The notes beneath the pieces are model-generated. The model ran no database searches, was not told the DNA's origin, and saw only the letters and a program-made list of their open reading frames with translations. A stretch of 46,405 bases of DNA, taken from the NCBI GenBank assembly GCA_003176045.1, contig PSRM01000076.1, positions 1-46,405 of the forward strand, given 5' to 3'. Positions within the stretch are counted from its first letter, which is position 1. Every line of letters starts with the position of its first letter. Made by a program: the position numbers and the translations under genes. This document shows positions 32,737-40,811 of this stretch, piece after piece. This stretch comes from Verrucomicrobiota bacterium. Lineage in GTDB: Bacteria > Verrucomicrobiota > Verrucomicrobiia > Limisphaerales > UBA8199.

Positions 32737-33783
32737 ATGGAACCAATGGGTTTGAACCATGTCAAAGTGGCCGTCCTCGGCGCTGGCTCTCTTGGAAAAG
32801 AGCACGCGCGGATCTATTCGGAGTTGGCACAAGCACGAAAGGTCGAATTCACGGGAATTTACGATATCGAGCCTGAAGCGGCCCACAAGCTGGCCGAAAA
32901 ATATAAGGTGCGGGCTTTTGAATCCTTGGAGGAGGCTGTCGAGGCCAGTGATGCGGTCAGCATTGTCACGCCGACTACGACTCACTTCGAGCTGACCAAA
33001 GGCCTTCTCCACAAAGGGAAACATGTGCTGCTCGAAAAGCCAATGACCGAACATGCCGCCCAAGCGACTGAGCTTGTGCAACTAGCGCATGGCAGGAATT
33101 GCGTGTTGCAAGTCGGCCACGTGGAGCGGTTCAATCCGGTTTTCAATTACCTCGAAAAAGTAGTGACCGAACCTAAGTTCATCGAGGCCCATCGTCTTTC
33201 GTCCTACCCGGGCCGCAGCACGGACATTGGAGTGGTGCTGGATTTGATGATTCACGACCTGGACGTCGTGCTGGCCTTCGTCAAATCGCCGGTCGCGAGC
33301 GTGGATGCGGTCGGCATCCCCGTATTGAGCAAAAGCGAAGACATCGCCAATGCGCGGCTTCGGTTTCAGAACGGTTGCATAGCCAACCTCACGGTCAGCC
33401 GTGTCAGCCCCGAGCGGATGCGAAAGATTCGAGTGTTCAGTGGCGGCCCTGAGCCGAGTTATATTTCCCTCGATTACCGCGCGCAAGCGGGCTTCATCTA
33501 CCGCATCGCGCGGGACGGCGAGGAAGAGAGTTCGCTTTTGAAAAAGCTGCTTCGCGGAAAAGATTCGACCATCGTGAGCCAGTTCGCCGGGAAGCGCGTC
33601 GTTCGCGAACCCGTGCCGCTCGCCAAGGAGGAACCGCTTAAGCTGGAGTTGGAGCACTTCATTGAGTGCGTGGCGGCACGGCGAACGCCGATGGTAAGCG
33701 GGGAATCGGCTAAGCGGGCGCTGGATTTGGCTTTTGAAATTACAGAACAGATTAAACCGCTAATAGACGCTAATAAACGCTAA
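32737..33783 (+). CDS. Gfo/Idh/MocA-family oxidoreductase (possibly UDP-sugar 3-dehydrogenase)
   Basis: This 348-residue NAD(P)-dependent sugar oxidoreductase has an N-terminal Rossmann fold (VAVLGAGSLGKEHARIYSEL, residues 11-30), the EKP motif (VLLEKPMTEHA) and the C-terminal Gfo fold with VGHVERFNPVF and VVLDLMIHDLDVVLAF. The ATG at 32737 is preferred; the frame upstream to 32608 is unconserved. It lies 74 bp before lpxB in the same direction. A Gfo-type enzyme beside lpx genes recalls GnnA, which oxidises UDP-GlcNAc at C3 for amide-linked lipid A, but no GnnB aminotransferase is in the window, so that role is only a suggestion. Confidence 0.92.
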   Translation: MEPMGLNHVKVAVLGAGSLGKEHARIYSELAQARKVEFTGIYDIEPEAAHKLAEKYKVRAFESLEEAVEASDAVSIVTPTTTHFELTKGLLHKGKHVLLEKPMTEHAAQATELVQLAHGRNCVLQVGHVERFNPVFNYLEKVVTEPKFIEAHRLSSYPGRSTDIGVVLDLMIHDLDVVLAFVKSPVASVDAVGIPVLSKSEDIANARLRFQNGCIANLTVSRVSPERMRKIRVFSGGPEPSYISLDYRAQAGFIYRIARDGEEESSLLKKLLRGKDSTIVSQFAGKRVVREPVPLAKEEPLKLELEHFIECVAARRTPMVSGESAKRALDLAFEITEQIKPLIDANKR

Positions 33784-33855
33784 TCGAGACATCCTTAACC
33801 ACGGAGGGCGCTGCCCTGGGCTGGTATGAAACGGGCCTTCAGCCCTGGCTGCAAC
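33759..33855. repeat. CGCTAAT decamers and REP-like hairpin before lpxB
   Basis: AACCGCTAATAGACGCTAAT-type 10-bp units (33763-33784) include the last codons and stop of the oxidoreductase gene (LIDANKR). They are followed by GGGCG/GCCC hairpins and the 18-mer at 33813-33830 shared exactly with 30528-30545, then GGGC-CTTCA-GCCC. Confidence 0.85.
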
Positions 33856-33857
33856 AC

Positions 33858-35249
33858 ATGAGACCTAAAAGCGTGATGCTCATCGCCGGCGAGGCGAGTG
33901 GGGACTTGCTGGCGGCTGAGCTTGTGCAGGCTTTGCGGCGTGAGTTGACGGGCGTGGAGGCGATTCCGACGACAGATTACCAACCGCTCCATGCAAGCCT
34001 TGAGCCAAGGTTTTGCGGTGCGGGTGGGCCGAAGATGGCGGGAGGGGGTGTGGATTTGGCCTTCGATCTCACGACGCACGCGGTGGTTGGATTCACGGAC
34101 GTTATCAAAAAATTCCCTTTCTTCCGGCGCGCATTTCGACGCCTCGTCCACCTTGCGATCGAGCGGGAACCTGACGTGATCATTTGCGTAGATTTCGGCG
34201 GGTTTAATCTGCGGTTCGCGCGTGCGATCAGAAGTTATGTGGCTTCGCGCAACGACTGGTTTCACGATTGGCAGCCGAAAATCGTGCAGTATGTATCGCC
34301 GCAGGTCTGGGCTTCGCGGGAAGGGCGGGCATATCAGATTGCTCAGGATTACGACCTCTTGCTGAGTATCGTTCCGTTTGAAAAGGAGTGGTACTCCAGA
34401 CGGGTGCCTAAGCTCAGGGTCGAATTCGTCGGGCACCCGCTGGTAGATCGGTATGGCAGAGGCGGGGATCTTAAAGGGTTAAAAAGGTTAAATGAGTTAA
34501 ATGGGTTAAATAAGTTAAATGCCAAGGCCCCAGATGGGGCCGCGAGCGTGTTGCTGCTGCCGGGGAGCAGGTCGGGGGAAGTCAGGAGGCATGTGCCGAT
34601 TCTCCTGGAAGCGGCACAGAAAATTGCGGCGGCAAGGCAGACCGTTTTCCGGATGGTGCTTCCGAATGAACAATTGGTGCAGCAGGCGGCGCGCGCAATG
34701 GCTAGTCGCCCGATCGGGATGGCCTCTCCGGGCCAGCCGGTTGCGAACGAGGTAGCACGCATAATCCATGAATCGCCACGAATTGAAGTTCAGGTCGGTG
34801 GTCTGGAAAGCGCGTTGCGTCAGGCTGACATTGCCATTACGAAGTCGGGGACCATCACGTCGGAATGTGCTTTGTTCGGCGTGCCTGCAGTGGTTTTTTA
34901 TAAGACTTCACCGATGACTTATTTTCTCGGGCGTCGGCTTGTGAAAGTGGAACACCTCGCGCTGCCAAACCTGCTGACCAGCCTGGGAAAATCCGAACCT
35001 GTCGAGCCGGTTTTCCCGGAGTTTATCCAGGGCGCGGCGACGCCAGAGAACATCGCTCGAGCCACGCTTGAGCTACTGGAGGACCCCGGGCGCAGAGACC
35101 GCGTGAAGTCGCGCCTGGGCGAAATTGCCGCTTCTCTGGGTCCATCGGGCGCCACCGAGCGGGCGGCCAACGCGATCGTGCGCTTACTCGAACCTGAAGC
35201 CGTCCTCCAGACGGCTGTACCGGAGCCCGCGGGAATGCGCCGGGAGTGA
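33858..35249 (+). CDS. lpxB: Lipid-A-disaccharide synthase
   Basis: This 463-residue glycosyltransferase joins UDP-2,3-diacylglucosamine and lipid X into the lipid A disaccharide at the inner membrane. Family hallmarks are MLIAGEASGDLLAAELVQAL at the N-terminus, FGGFNLRFA, YVSPQVWASREGR, FVGHPLVDR, LLLPGSRSGEVRRHVP, TKSGTITSECALFGVPAVVF and YFLGRRLVKVEHLALPNLL. The protein is longer than E. coli LpxB (382). One excess piece is residues 205-222 (LKGLKRLNELNGLNKLNA), encoded by a 9-bp repeat, in the linker between the two Rossmann domains. Another lies near residues 35-55. The ATG at 33858 begins the conserved region. It is paired with the oxidoreductase gene upstream. Confidence 0.97.
   Translation: MRPKSVMLIAGEASGDLLAAELVQALRRELTGVEAIPTTDYQPLHASLEPRFCGAGGPKMAGGGVDLAFDLTTHAVVGFTDVIKKFPFFRRAFRRLVHLAIEREPDVIICVDFGGFNLRFARAIRSYVASRNDWFHDWQPKIVQYVSPQVWASREGRAYQIAQDYDLLLSIVPFEKEWYSRRVPKLRVEFVGHPLVDRYGRGGDLKGLKRLNELNGLNKLNAKAPDGAASVLLLPGSRSGEVRRHVPILLEAAQKIAAARQTVFRMVLPNEQLVQQAARAMASRPIGMASPGQPVANEVARIIHESPRIEVQVGGLESALRQADIAITKSGTITSECALFGVPAVVFYKTSPMTYFLGRRLVKVEHLALPNLLTSLGKSEPVEPVFPEFIQGAATPENIARATLELLEDPGRRDRVKSRLGEIAASLGPSGATERAANAIVRLLEPEAVLQTAVPEPAGMRRE
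34471..34523. repeat. 9-bp array TTAAATGRG inside lpxB
   Basis: One 8-bp unit and five 9-bp units of TTAAATGAG type run from 34471 to 34523. As 9 is a multiple of 3, copy-number change leaves the frame intact; it encodes L-N/K-x tripeptides. Confidence 0.95.
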
Positions 35250-35260
35250 CGCTCGTTGAG

Positions 35261-35540
35261 GCGGGGCGAGGACAGCCTCGTCCCCGCATCGCAAAGAGGA
35301 ATCGGAATGAGGGAGCCGGCGATCCCGCGCTCCATTGCCCTTGCCCTTGGTTACCTCTGCGAGAGTGCGCTGTTGGGCGCGCCACGAGTGTAGGGCAGGC
35401 TTTCCAGCCTGCCGGCTCAGGGGGATTTCCAGCCCCCTGAATCTCTGCGCAATCTGGGAACGCGGCGCTGAAAAGCGCCGCGAACCGGCAGGCTGGAAAG
35501 CCTGCCCTACCCTGTGCGGGGACGAGGCGGTCCTCGCCCC
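35261..35540. repeat. Nested inverted repeats with four inner hairpins
   Basis: The outer arms 35261-35287 and 35516-35540 pair almost perfectly. The inner arms 35390-35415 and 35485-35510 are a perfect 26-bp inverted repeat. Between the inner arms lie CAGGGGG/CCCCCTG (about 35419-35440) and GCGGCGCT-GAAA-AGCGCCGC (35463-35482). The element fills most of the 337-bp spacer between lpxB and the NHL gene. Confidence 0.9.
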
Positions 35541-35586
35541 TACAAATGTTCTTGTTTCGAGCCGGCTAAACAGGTAAGCAAAGGCC

Positions 35587-36552
35587 ATGCATCACGCCAG
35601 AATTCTCCTGCTTGCTCTGTTTGTATCCATCTCGGCCCTGGCTCAGGCTGAGACTCTTAAATTCTCGATCGCTTCTGGTTTCTTTGATGAAAAGCCCGAC
35701 GGTAAATCCCTTGGTCCATGCCACGGTGGAGCAGTCATTGATAAAGCCGGCAATATCTATGTCACTACCGATACGGAGCGCGGGGTCGTCGTCTTCTCGC
35801 CCGCAGGCAAATTTCTGCGGGCAGTAGGTCCCACTCGGATTCACGGCCTGGAAATACGCGAGGAAAATGGCACGGAATACATCTACGGCGCGCGCCCAGC
35901 CGATCATGAGGCTGTCAAACTCAAACTCGAGGGTGAGCGCCTCTGGGCAATCGGGTTCCCCAAGGAAGTGGAATTCTATGCCTCAAAGGAGCCGAAGGCA
36001 TTTCAACCATGCGCGCTTACGGTGGCACAGGACGGCTCGATCTTTATTGCTGATGGTTACGGGTCCAACTTCATTTTGAAGTACGACAAAGATCGGAAGT
36101 TCGTGAAAATGTTCGGCGGCACCGGAGCTGAAGAAGGCAAGTTCAACACGTGCCACGGCATCGCCGTTGACACCCGCCAGGGCAAGCCGCTGCTGCTGGT
36201 GTGCAATCGAAACAATAACCGCGTCGAATATTGGGATCTCGACGGGAACTTCGTGAAGGTCATCCAGAAGGACTTGCGCATGCCAGCGGCGGTACAGATT
36301 CGCGGGGATTACGCGGTTTTTCCCGAGTTGAAAGGAAGAGTCACTGTTTTAGACAAAGAAGGCCGGATAGCGGCTCAGGTTGGAGATAATCCAAACGAGA
36401 AACAGCGCGCCAATTTCGCTTTGCCGCCGGATGAATGGAAGGAAGGCATCTGCAACTCGCCGCACGGCGCGTCGATTGATCAGGACGGCAATTTGATCGT
36501 GACCGAGTGGAGCAAGTTTGGGCGCGTCGAAAAGTTTGTGCTGGCCAAGTAG
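35587..36552 (+). CDS. Secreted NHL-repeat six-bladed propeller protein
   Basis: This 321-residue exported protein has a signal peptide at residues 1-21 (ILLLALFVSISALAQAE). The rest is NHL/6-bladed beta-propeller: GAVIDKAGNIYVTTDTERGV, LTVAQDGSIFIADGYGSNFI, GIAVDTRQGKPLLLVCNRNN and the last blade GASIDQDGNLIVTEWSKFGR. The DGYG-N-I-KYD-GKF pattern is that of peptidyl-alpha-hydroxyglycine lyase-like and other NHL proteins common in Planctomycetes and Verrucomicrobia. No catalytic set is assigned. It stands alone between two repeat clusters. Confidence 0.9.
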   Translation: MHHARILLLALFVSISALAQAETLKFSIASGFFDEKPDGKSLGPCHGGAVIDKAGNIYVTTDTERGVVVFSPAGKFLRAVGPTRIHGLEIREENGTEYIYGARPADHEAVKLKLEGERLWAIGFPKEVEFYASKEPKAFQPCALTVAQDGSIFIADGYGSNFILKYDKDRKFVKMFGGTGAEEGKFNTCHGIAVDTRQGKPLLLVCNRNNNRVEYWDLDGNFVKVIQKDLRMPAAVQIRGDYAVFPELKGRVTVLDKEGRIAAQVGDNPNEKQRANFALPPDEWKEGICNSPHGASIDQDGNLIVTEWSKFGRVEKFVLAK

Positions 36553-36553
36553 G

Positions 36554-36657
36554 AGGGGCGCGGCGTTTACGCCGCTTCAGTGTCTCTGGGAGTAGGCGTT
36601 GGACAAATCAAGCCCACACCACGGTCGTGAGGTGAAGCGGACTGAAGTCCGCGCTCC
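36554..36657. repeat. REP-like hairpin pair
   Basis: The hairpin GCGGCGT-TT-ACGCCGC (36560-36575) followed by TTCAG faces, in opposite orientation, GCGGACT-GA-AGTCCGC (about 36637-36652) flanked by GGTGAA and GCTCC. Flanks are conserved, stems are different but fully paired. It lies between the NHL and BMP genes and may terminate the first. Confidence 0.85.
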
Positions 36658-36699
36658 AATCGGCTTGGCTTGACCATAGTGGCATTTGCGGATAGACAC

Positions 36700-37692
36700 A
36701 TGCGGGTGAGCCGAAAGCTTTTTGCGCTTCTAGTATTATTCGCTGCGTGTCTCAGTCCTTCAACCGCTGCGGATTTCAAAGTCGGCCTGGTGCTGGATCG
36801 CGGCGGCAAGGACGATAAGTCTTTTAATTCATCCGCTTATGAAGGAGCCAATCTGGCAAAGTCCAAACTGGGCATCTACCTGAAGTACGTCGAAGCCGCT
36901 GATGATAACGCATTCGAGCCATCGCTGCGGGCGTTCGCCCAGCGCGACTTCGATCTGATCATCGGGATAGGCTTTGCTCAAAAGGAGGCGGTCAAAAAGG
37001 TGGCCTCGCAATTCCCGCAGAAGCACTTCGCGATAGTGGATTCAGAGGTGAATGTGCCAAATGTCCGTTCCCTCATGTTTCAGGAGCACGAAGGCGCATT
37101 TCTGGTCGGTGCTATCGCAGCCATGACCAGCAAGACTGGCAAGGTGGGATTTGTGGGAGGAATGGACATTCCGCTGATCCGGCGGTTTGAAATGGGTTAC
37201 ACGGCCGGGGCAAAACGCATCAATCCACAAGTCGAGGTATTGGCCAATTTTGTGGGCGTAACCAGCGAAGCCTGGAACAATCCGCCAAAGGGGAAGGAAT
37301 TGGCCTTAAGCCAATATGATCGGGGTGCAGATGTTATTTTTGCCGCTGCCGGCGCTTCGGGTTTAGGGGTTTTCGACGCGGCGGAGCAGAAGCAGAAGTT
37401 TGCAATTGGTGTGGATGCCAACCAGGATTGGACAAAGCCAGGCTTGATCCTCACGAGCATGCTTAAACGAGTGGATGAGGCCGTTTTTTCGACCATTGAG
37501 GAGGCCAAAGCAGGCAAATTTAGCGGAGGTGTGAAAAGGTTCGGCTTAGCCAATAACGGCGTAGGCTACTCGTTCGATCAGTACAACGCCAAAATCCTGT
37601 CCGAGACAGTGCGTCAGCGGGCCGATGAGCTGAAAGCGGAAATCATGAATGGAAAAATCGAGGTGCCGGATTATTACAAACTTAACCGCTGA
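36700..37692 (+). CDS. BMP-family ABC transporter substrate-binding protein
   Basis: This 330-residue periplasmic protein of the Bmp/Med/PnrA family binds nucleosides for import. The ATG at 36700 begins a signal peptide (KLFALLVLFAACLSPSTAAD; the cysteine in FAAC might make it a lipoprotein, though the lipobox is poor). The family pattern follows: FKVGLVLDRGGKDDKSFNSS, YEGANLAKSKLG, IIGIGFAQKEAVKKVA, FLVGAIAAMTSKTGKVGFVG, GADVIFAAAGASGLGVFDAA, AIGVDANQDW and SMLKRVDEAVFSTIEEAKAG. It is the first gene of a complete importer: the ATPase and two permeases follow in the same direction. Confidence 0.96.
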   Translation: MRVSRKLFALLVLFAACLSPSTAADFKVGLVLDRGGKDDKSFNSSAYEGANLAKSKLGIYLKYVEAADDNAFEPSLRAFAQRDFDLIIGIGFAQKEAVKKVASQFPQKHFAIVDSEVNVPNVRSLMFQEHEGAFLVGAIAAMTSKTGKVGFVGGMDIPLIRRFEMGYTAGAKRINPQVEVLANFVGVTSEAWNNPPKGKELALSQYDRGADVIFAAAGASGLGVFDAAEQKQKFAIGVDANQDWTKPGLILTSMLKRVDEAVFSTIEEAKAGKFSGGVKRFGLANNGVGYSFDQYNAKILSETVRQRADELKAEIMNGKIEVPDYYKLNR

Positions 37693-37706
37693 GTCAGAGG
37701 AATTTT

Positions 37707-37779
37707 AAACCGCTAGTAAACGCTGATAAACGTTAATTTTTGTTTCAAATTAGCGTGAATTAGCGTGAATTAGCGGTTG
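37707..37779. repeat. Inverted 10-bp-period repeat between importer genes
   Basis: AAACCGCTAGTAAACGCTGA-type units (37707-37737) face ATTAGCGTGAATTAGCGGTT-type units (37749-37779), giving a long imperfect hairpin that ends 2 bp before the ATG of the ATPase gene. Confidence 0.85.
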
Positions 37780-37781
37780 AA

Positions 37782-39425
37782 ATGATTAGTTCCGGCTCGG
37801 AAGTGGCGGTTGAGTTACGCGGCATCACCAAGCAGTTTGGCTCTGTATTGGCGAACGCGGGAGTGGACCTTCGCGTTGAGCCGGGAACAATTCAGGGTCT
37901 CATTGGGGAGAATGGGGCGGGCAAATCCACGGCTATGAAGATTCTGTACGGGCTTTATCGTCCGGATTCCGGGCACATTCTGATTCGCGGCCAGCCTCAA
38001 GTTTGGTCCTCGCCACGCGATGCCATTGCACAAGGGATAGGAATGGTCCACCAGCATTTCATGCTCGCGGGACCGTACTCGGCGTTGGATAACATCATAC
38101 TCGGAGCGGAGGGAGAAGGGCGAGGGGGGCGGGAGCGGAGAGGGTCGAGGGTCGAGGGTCGAGGACAGCCGAGCGGCGCGATGCGCCGCGAGGGTGCCCC
38201 CGACCCTCGACCCCCGACCCTCGTCCGGGCGTGGGGGATTCTTGGGCGGAAGCACGCGAGGGAACGCTTGGAGGCTTTGGCGGCTCAATATCGTTTGTCC
38301 GTGGATTGGGAGGCGCCGATCGAGCAGCTCCCAGTCGGGATTCAGCAGCGAGTCGAAATTCTCAAGCTGCTATATCACCGCGCAGACGTCCTGATTCTGG
38401 ACGAGCCGACGGCGGTGCTGACACCACAGGAAACTAATGACCTCTTCGCCAATTTAAAGAAGCTTCGGGACGAGGGTAAGACGATTATTTTCGTCACGCA
38501 CAAGCTGAAAGAAGTCATGGCATTCACAGATCGGGTGACGGTTTTTCGCGGGGGCAGCGTCGTGGGTGAGGCATTGACCAGCCAAACCAGTCCGCAGGAA
38601 CTTGCAGACTTGATGGTGGGTCGCAAGGTGGTTTTGAATGTCCAGGCACCGCCGACACAGGCCACTGGCAAAGCGGCTCTCGAAGTTGAAGCTTTGGTAG
38701 TCTCAGGCACCAGAGGCGCCACCCACCGGGTGTCCAACGTGACATTCTCAGTCCGGAGCGGAGAGATTGTGGGCATCGCAGGAGTCGAGGGCAATGGTCA
38801 ATCCGAACTGCTTCAGGCATTGCTTCATCCGCGGGAACCGCAATGCCGCAAAGCCGGTCGTATCAGCATCACGGGAATGGACGTGACGCAGATGACAGCC
38901 CGGGAAATTCGCAACCTTGGCGTGTCCTTAATTCCCGAGGACCGGTTGCACGAAGGCCTCCTGCCTGAGTGGCCGCTACGGGACAATTTTCTTTTGGGAT
39001 TGCAGCACAGTGCTGCGTTTAATCGCGCGGGCTTTATTTGCTCGTCCAATCTGCAAGCCGCGGCGGCAAAGGCCGTGAACGAGTATGACGTCCGGCCAGC
39101 AAACCTCGCCCTGAGCGCCGGCAATCTCTCCGGAGGAAATCAGCAAAAGCTGATTGTGGCCCGCGAATTTGAGCGGCGACCCAAACTCCTGATCGCCGCC
39201 CAGCCTACCCGCGGGGTGGATGTCGGCGCCACGGAATTCATTCACCGCCGGATTATCAAAGCGCGGGATGAAGGCGCGGGCGTGTTGCTGGTTTCATCTG
39301 AGCTGGAAGAAATCATGGCGTTATCAGACAGAATTTTGGTCATGTACGAAGGCCGCATCGCCGGTGAGTTCGCGAAGGGAAACTTTTCAGAGAGTCTCTT
39401 GGGGTTGAGGATGGGCGGCGGATGA
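37782..39425 (+). CDS. Double ABC ATPase of BMP-type (nucleoside) importer
   Basis: This 547-residue cytoplasmic protein has two ATPase domains in one chain, as in NupO/YufO. Domain 1 has Walker [15 protein letters not shown], the signature-like [11 protein letters not shown] and Walker [12 protein letters not shown]. Domain 2 has a degenerate Walker A ([14 protein letters not shown]), signature [15 protein letters not shown] and [15 protein letters not shown], the normal pattern of this family. It energises uptake through the two permeases downstream. After NIILGAE (about residue 110) there are about 40 extra residues rich in Gly, Arg and Pro, encoded by AGGGTCG repeats and their inverse; homologues go almost directly to the GRKHARERL helix. 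The frame is intact, so the protein is probably still made. Confidence 0.95.
   Translation: MISSGSEVAVELRGITKQFGSVLANAGVDLRVEPGTIQGLIGENGAGKSTAMKILYGLYRPDSGHILIRGQPQVWSSPRDAIAQGIGMVHQHFMLAGPYSALDNIILGAEGEGRGGRERRGSRVEGRGQPSGAMRREGAPDPRPPTLVRAWGILGRKHARERLEALAAQYRLSVDWEAPIEQLPVGIQQRVEILKLLYHRADVLILDEPTAVLTPQETNDLFANLKKLRDEGKTIIFVTHKLKEVMAFTDRVTVFRGGSVVGEALTSQTSPQELADLMVGRKVVLNVQAPPTQATGKAALEVEALVVSGTRGATHRVSNVTFSVRSGEIVGIAGVEGNGQSELLQALLHPREPQCRKAGRISITGMDVTQMTAREIRNLGVSLIPEDRLHEGLLPEWPLRDNFLLGLQHSAAFNRAGFICSSNLQAAAAKAVNEYDVRPANLALSAGNLSGGNQQKLIVAREFERRPKLLIAAQPTRGVDVGATEFIHRRIIKARDEGAGVLLVSSELEEIMALSDRILVMYEGRIAGEFAKGNFSESLLGLRMGGG
38100..38223. repeat. Inverted AGGGTCG repeat inside the ATPase gene
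   Basis: Three AGGGTCG units (38141-38161) face CGACCCTCGACCCCCGACCC (about 38201-38220). Between them is a perfect hairpin GCGGCGC-GAT-GCGCCGC (38173-38189). The whole could form a cruciform inside the coding sequence and translates in frame. Confidence 0.9.
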
Positions 39426-39439
39426 GCCACGCCGAAACT

Positions 39440-39561
39440 CTGTCTTCTTAATCTTAATCTTTCTCTTAATCTTAATCCATGCGTGATGCGTGCAACGTGA
39501 AACGTGAAACGTAAAACGTGAAACGTGAACTCGGAATCCTGAACCCTGAACCCTGAACCCT
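39440..39561. repeat. Three arrays before the first permease: CTTAATC, AACGTGA, GAACCCT
   Basis: TCTTAATC-type units (39444-39478), five AACGTGA units with one change (39494-39528) and GAATCCT plus three GAACCCT (39534-39561) fill the spacer and end 5 bp before the permease ATG, leaving no room for a normal ribosome binding site. Confidence 0.93.
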
Positions 39562-39566
39562 CACGA

Positions 39567-40607
39567 ATGAGACGCCTGGCGCAATCTTTTCTGGCCGTTG
39601 CTTTCGGCCTTGCACTGGGTCTTTCGGCAACGTGGATCGCCGGCGAGAATCCGTGGGAGGTACTCAAAATCCTGGCCCGTGGAGCCTTCGGATCACGTGA
39701 AAATATCGGCATGACGCTCTTCTATACTACGCCCCTCATTTTCACTGGGCTTTCGGTGGCGGTGGCGTTCCAGGCGGGGCTCTTCAATGTCGGCGCAGAA
39801 GGCCAACTCAATCTTGGGGCGCTCGCGGCCGCAGCAATTGGAGCGTTGTTGCCAGGACTTGGGTGGCCAATGGCTCCCCTGTTGGCCAGTTTGGCCGCTT
39901 TGGCAGCAGGGACGGTTTGGGGCGCCATTCCGGGCTGGCTCCGAGCCAGGCGCGGCAGCCATGAAGTGATCGTTACTATCATGCTCAATTTCGTCGCAGT
40001 GGGTCTCTCGACCTATGTCGCGCTTTATGTTCTAAAAAATCCGGAATCGCAAAATCCTGAAACAAGGCCAATTGGTCTTGCTTATATGATTCCACGTCTG
40101 GGTGTATTCGGCGACGCGCCGGTGAGTGCTGCCCTGCCTTTGGCTCTGTTGGTAGCGGCAATTGTGTGGGTGTTTCTTCGACGCACCGCCCTCGGGTATG
40201 AGCTGCGAGCAGTGGGACAGAGCGAGCCTGCGGCGCGCGCAGCCGGAATTGACGCAACAAAGATGCGCATTTTGGCGATGGCAATCGCCGGTGGCCTGGC
40301 CGGCCTTGTAGGCGTCGCCGAGGTCTTAGGTAATGCAGGCAAATTCAAGGTCGAGTTCTCGCCGCAATATGGATTTATCGGAATCGCGGTCGCGTTGCTG
40401 GGCCGGAACGAACCGATTGGGATAGTGGCGGCAGCTCTCCTGTTTGGCGCGCTTCATCAGGGTACGCGCGAGCTGGATTTCAGCACCGAACACATCACCA
40501 GCGAGGTGTCGCTGGTGTTTCAGGGATTGATCATTTTAGCTGTTTCCGCCGAACCGGTCACCAACTGGTTCAGATCAAAACCACGGATCAACACGGATGA
40601 ACTCTGA
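39567..40607 (+). CDS. ABC importer permease 1 (BMP/nucleoside type)
   Basis: This 346-residue inner-membrane permease of the BPD_transp_2 family (NupP/YufP type) has eight to ten hydrophobic helices. Family stretches include LIFTGLSVAVAFQAGLFNVG, EGQLNLGALAAAA, RARRGSHEVIVTIMLNFVAV, YELRAVGQSEPAARAAGID and a C-terminal GFIGIAVALLGRNEPIGIVA. With the second permease it forms the channel. The ATG at 39567 is fixed by the conserved first helix (LAVAFGLALGLSATWIAGEN). The last codons (RINTDEL) are encoded by the ACACGGATGAAC-type repeat. Confidence 0.95.
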   Translation: MRRLAQSFLAVAFGLALGLSATWIAGENPWEVLKILARGAFGSRENIGMTLFYTTPLIFTGLSVAVAFQAGLFNVGAEGQLNLGALAAAAIGALLPGLGWPMAPLLASLAALAAGTVWGAIPGWLRARRGSHEVIVTIMLNFVAVGLSTYVALYVLKNPESQNPETRPIGLAYMIPRLGVFGDAPVSAALPLALLVAAIVWVFLRRTALGYELRAVGQSEPAARAAGIDATKMRILAMAIAGGLAGLVGVAEVLGNAGKFKVEFSPQYGFIGIAVALLGRNEPIGIVAAALLFGALHQGTRELDFSTEHITSEVSLVFQGLIILAVSAEPVTNWFRSKPRINTDEL

Positions 40608-40806
40608 TCAAACACCAAACACCAAACACCAAACACCAGGGAAACACCAAGCTCCAAGCACCAATCCCCGCCGCTTGCGAGTCTTGCAATCTGGTGTTTG
40701 GAGCTTCTCTGGTGTTTGGTCTTTGGTCTTTGGTCTTTGGTCTTTGGGGTTTGGGGTTTGGTGTTTAGTGTTTGGGGTTTGGTGTTTAGTGTTTGGTGTT
40801 TCGAAG
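40575..40806. repeat. AAACACC x4 facing TTTGGTC x4: heptamer palindrome
   Basis: AAACACC x4 (40610-40637) and degenerate copies to about 40662 face TTTGGTC x4 (40715-40742) and TTTGGGG/TTTGGTG/TTTAGTG units to 40806. The two halves are near reverse complements, so the 200-bp spacer between the two permease genes can fold into a long hairpin. Confidence 0.93.
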
Positions 40807-40811
40807 TCTTA

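Noticed and set aside
40610..40806. CRISPR-like look of regular repeats between the permeases
   Set aside because: The units are 7 bp and directly adjacent, with no spacers and no cas genes.
40698..40811. 38-residue N-terminal extension of permease 2
   Set aside because: It is entirely TTTGGTC heptamers; the conserved permease starts at the ATG at 40812.
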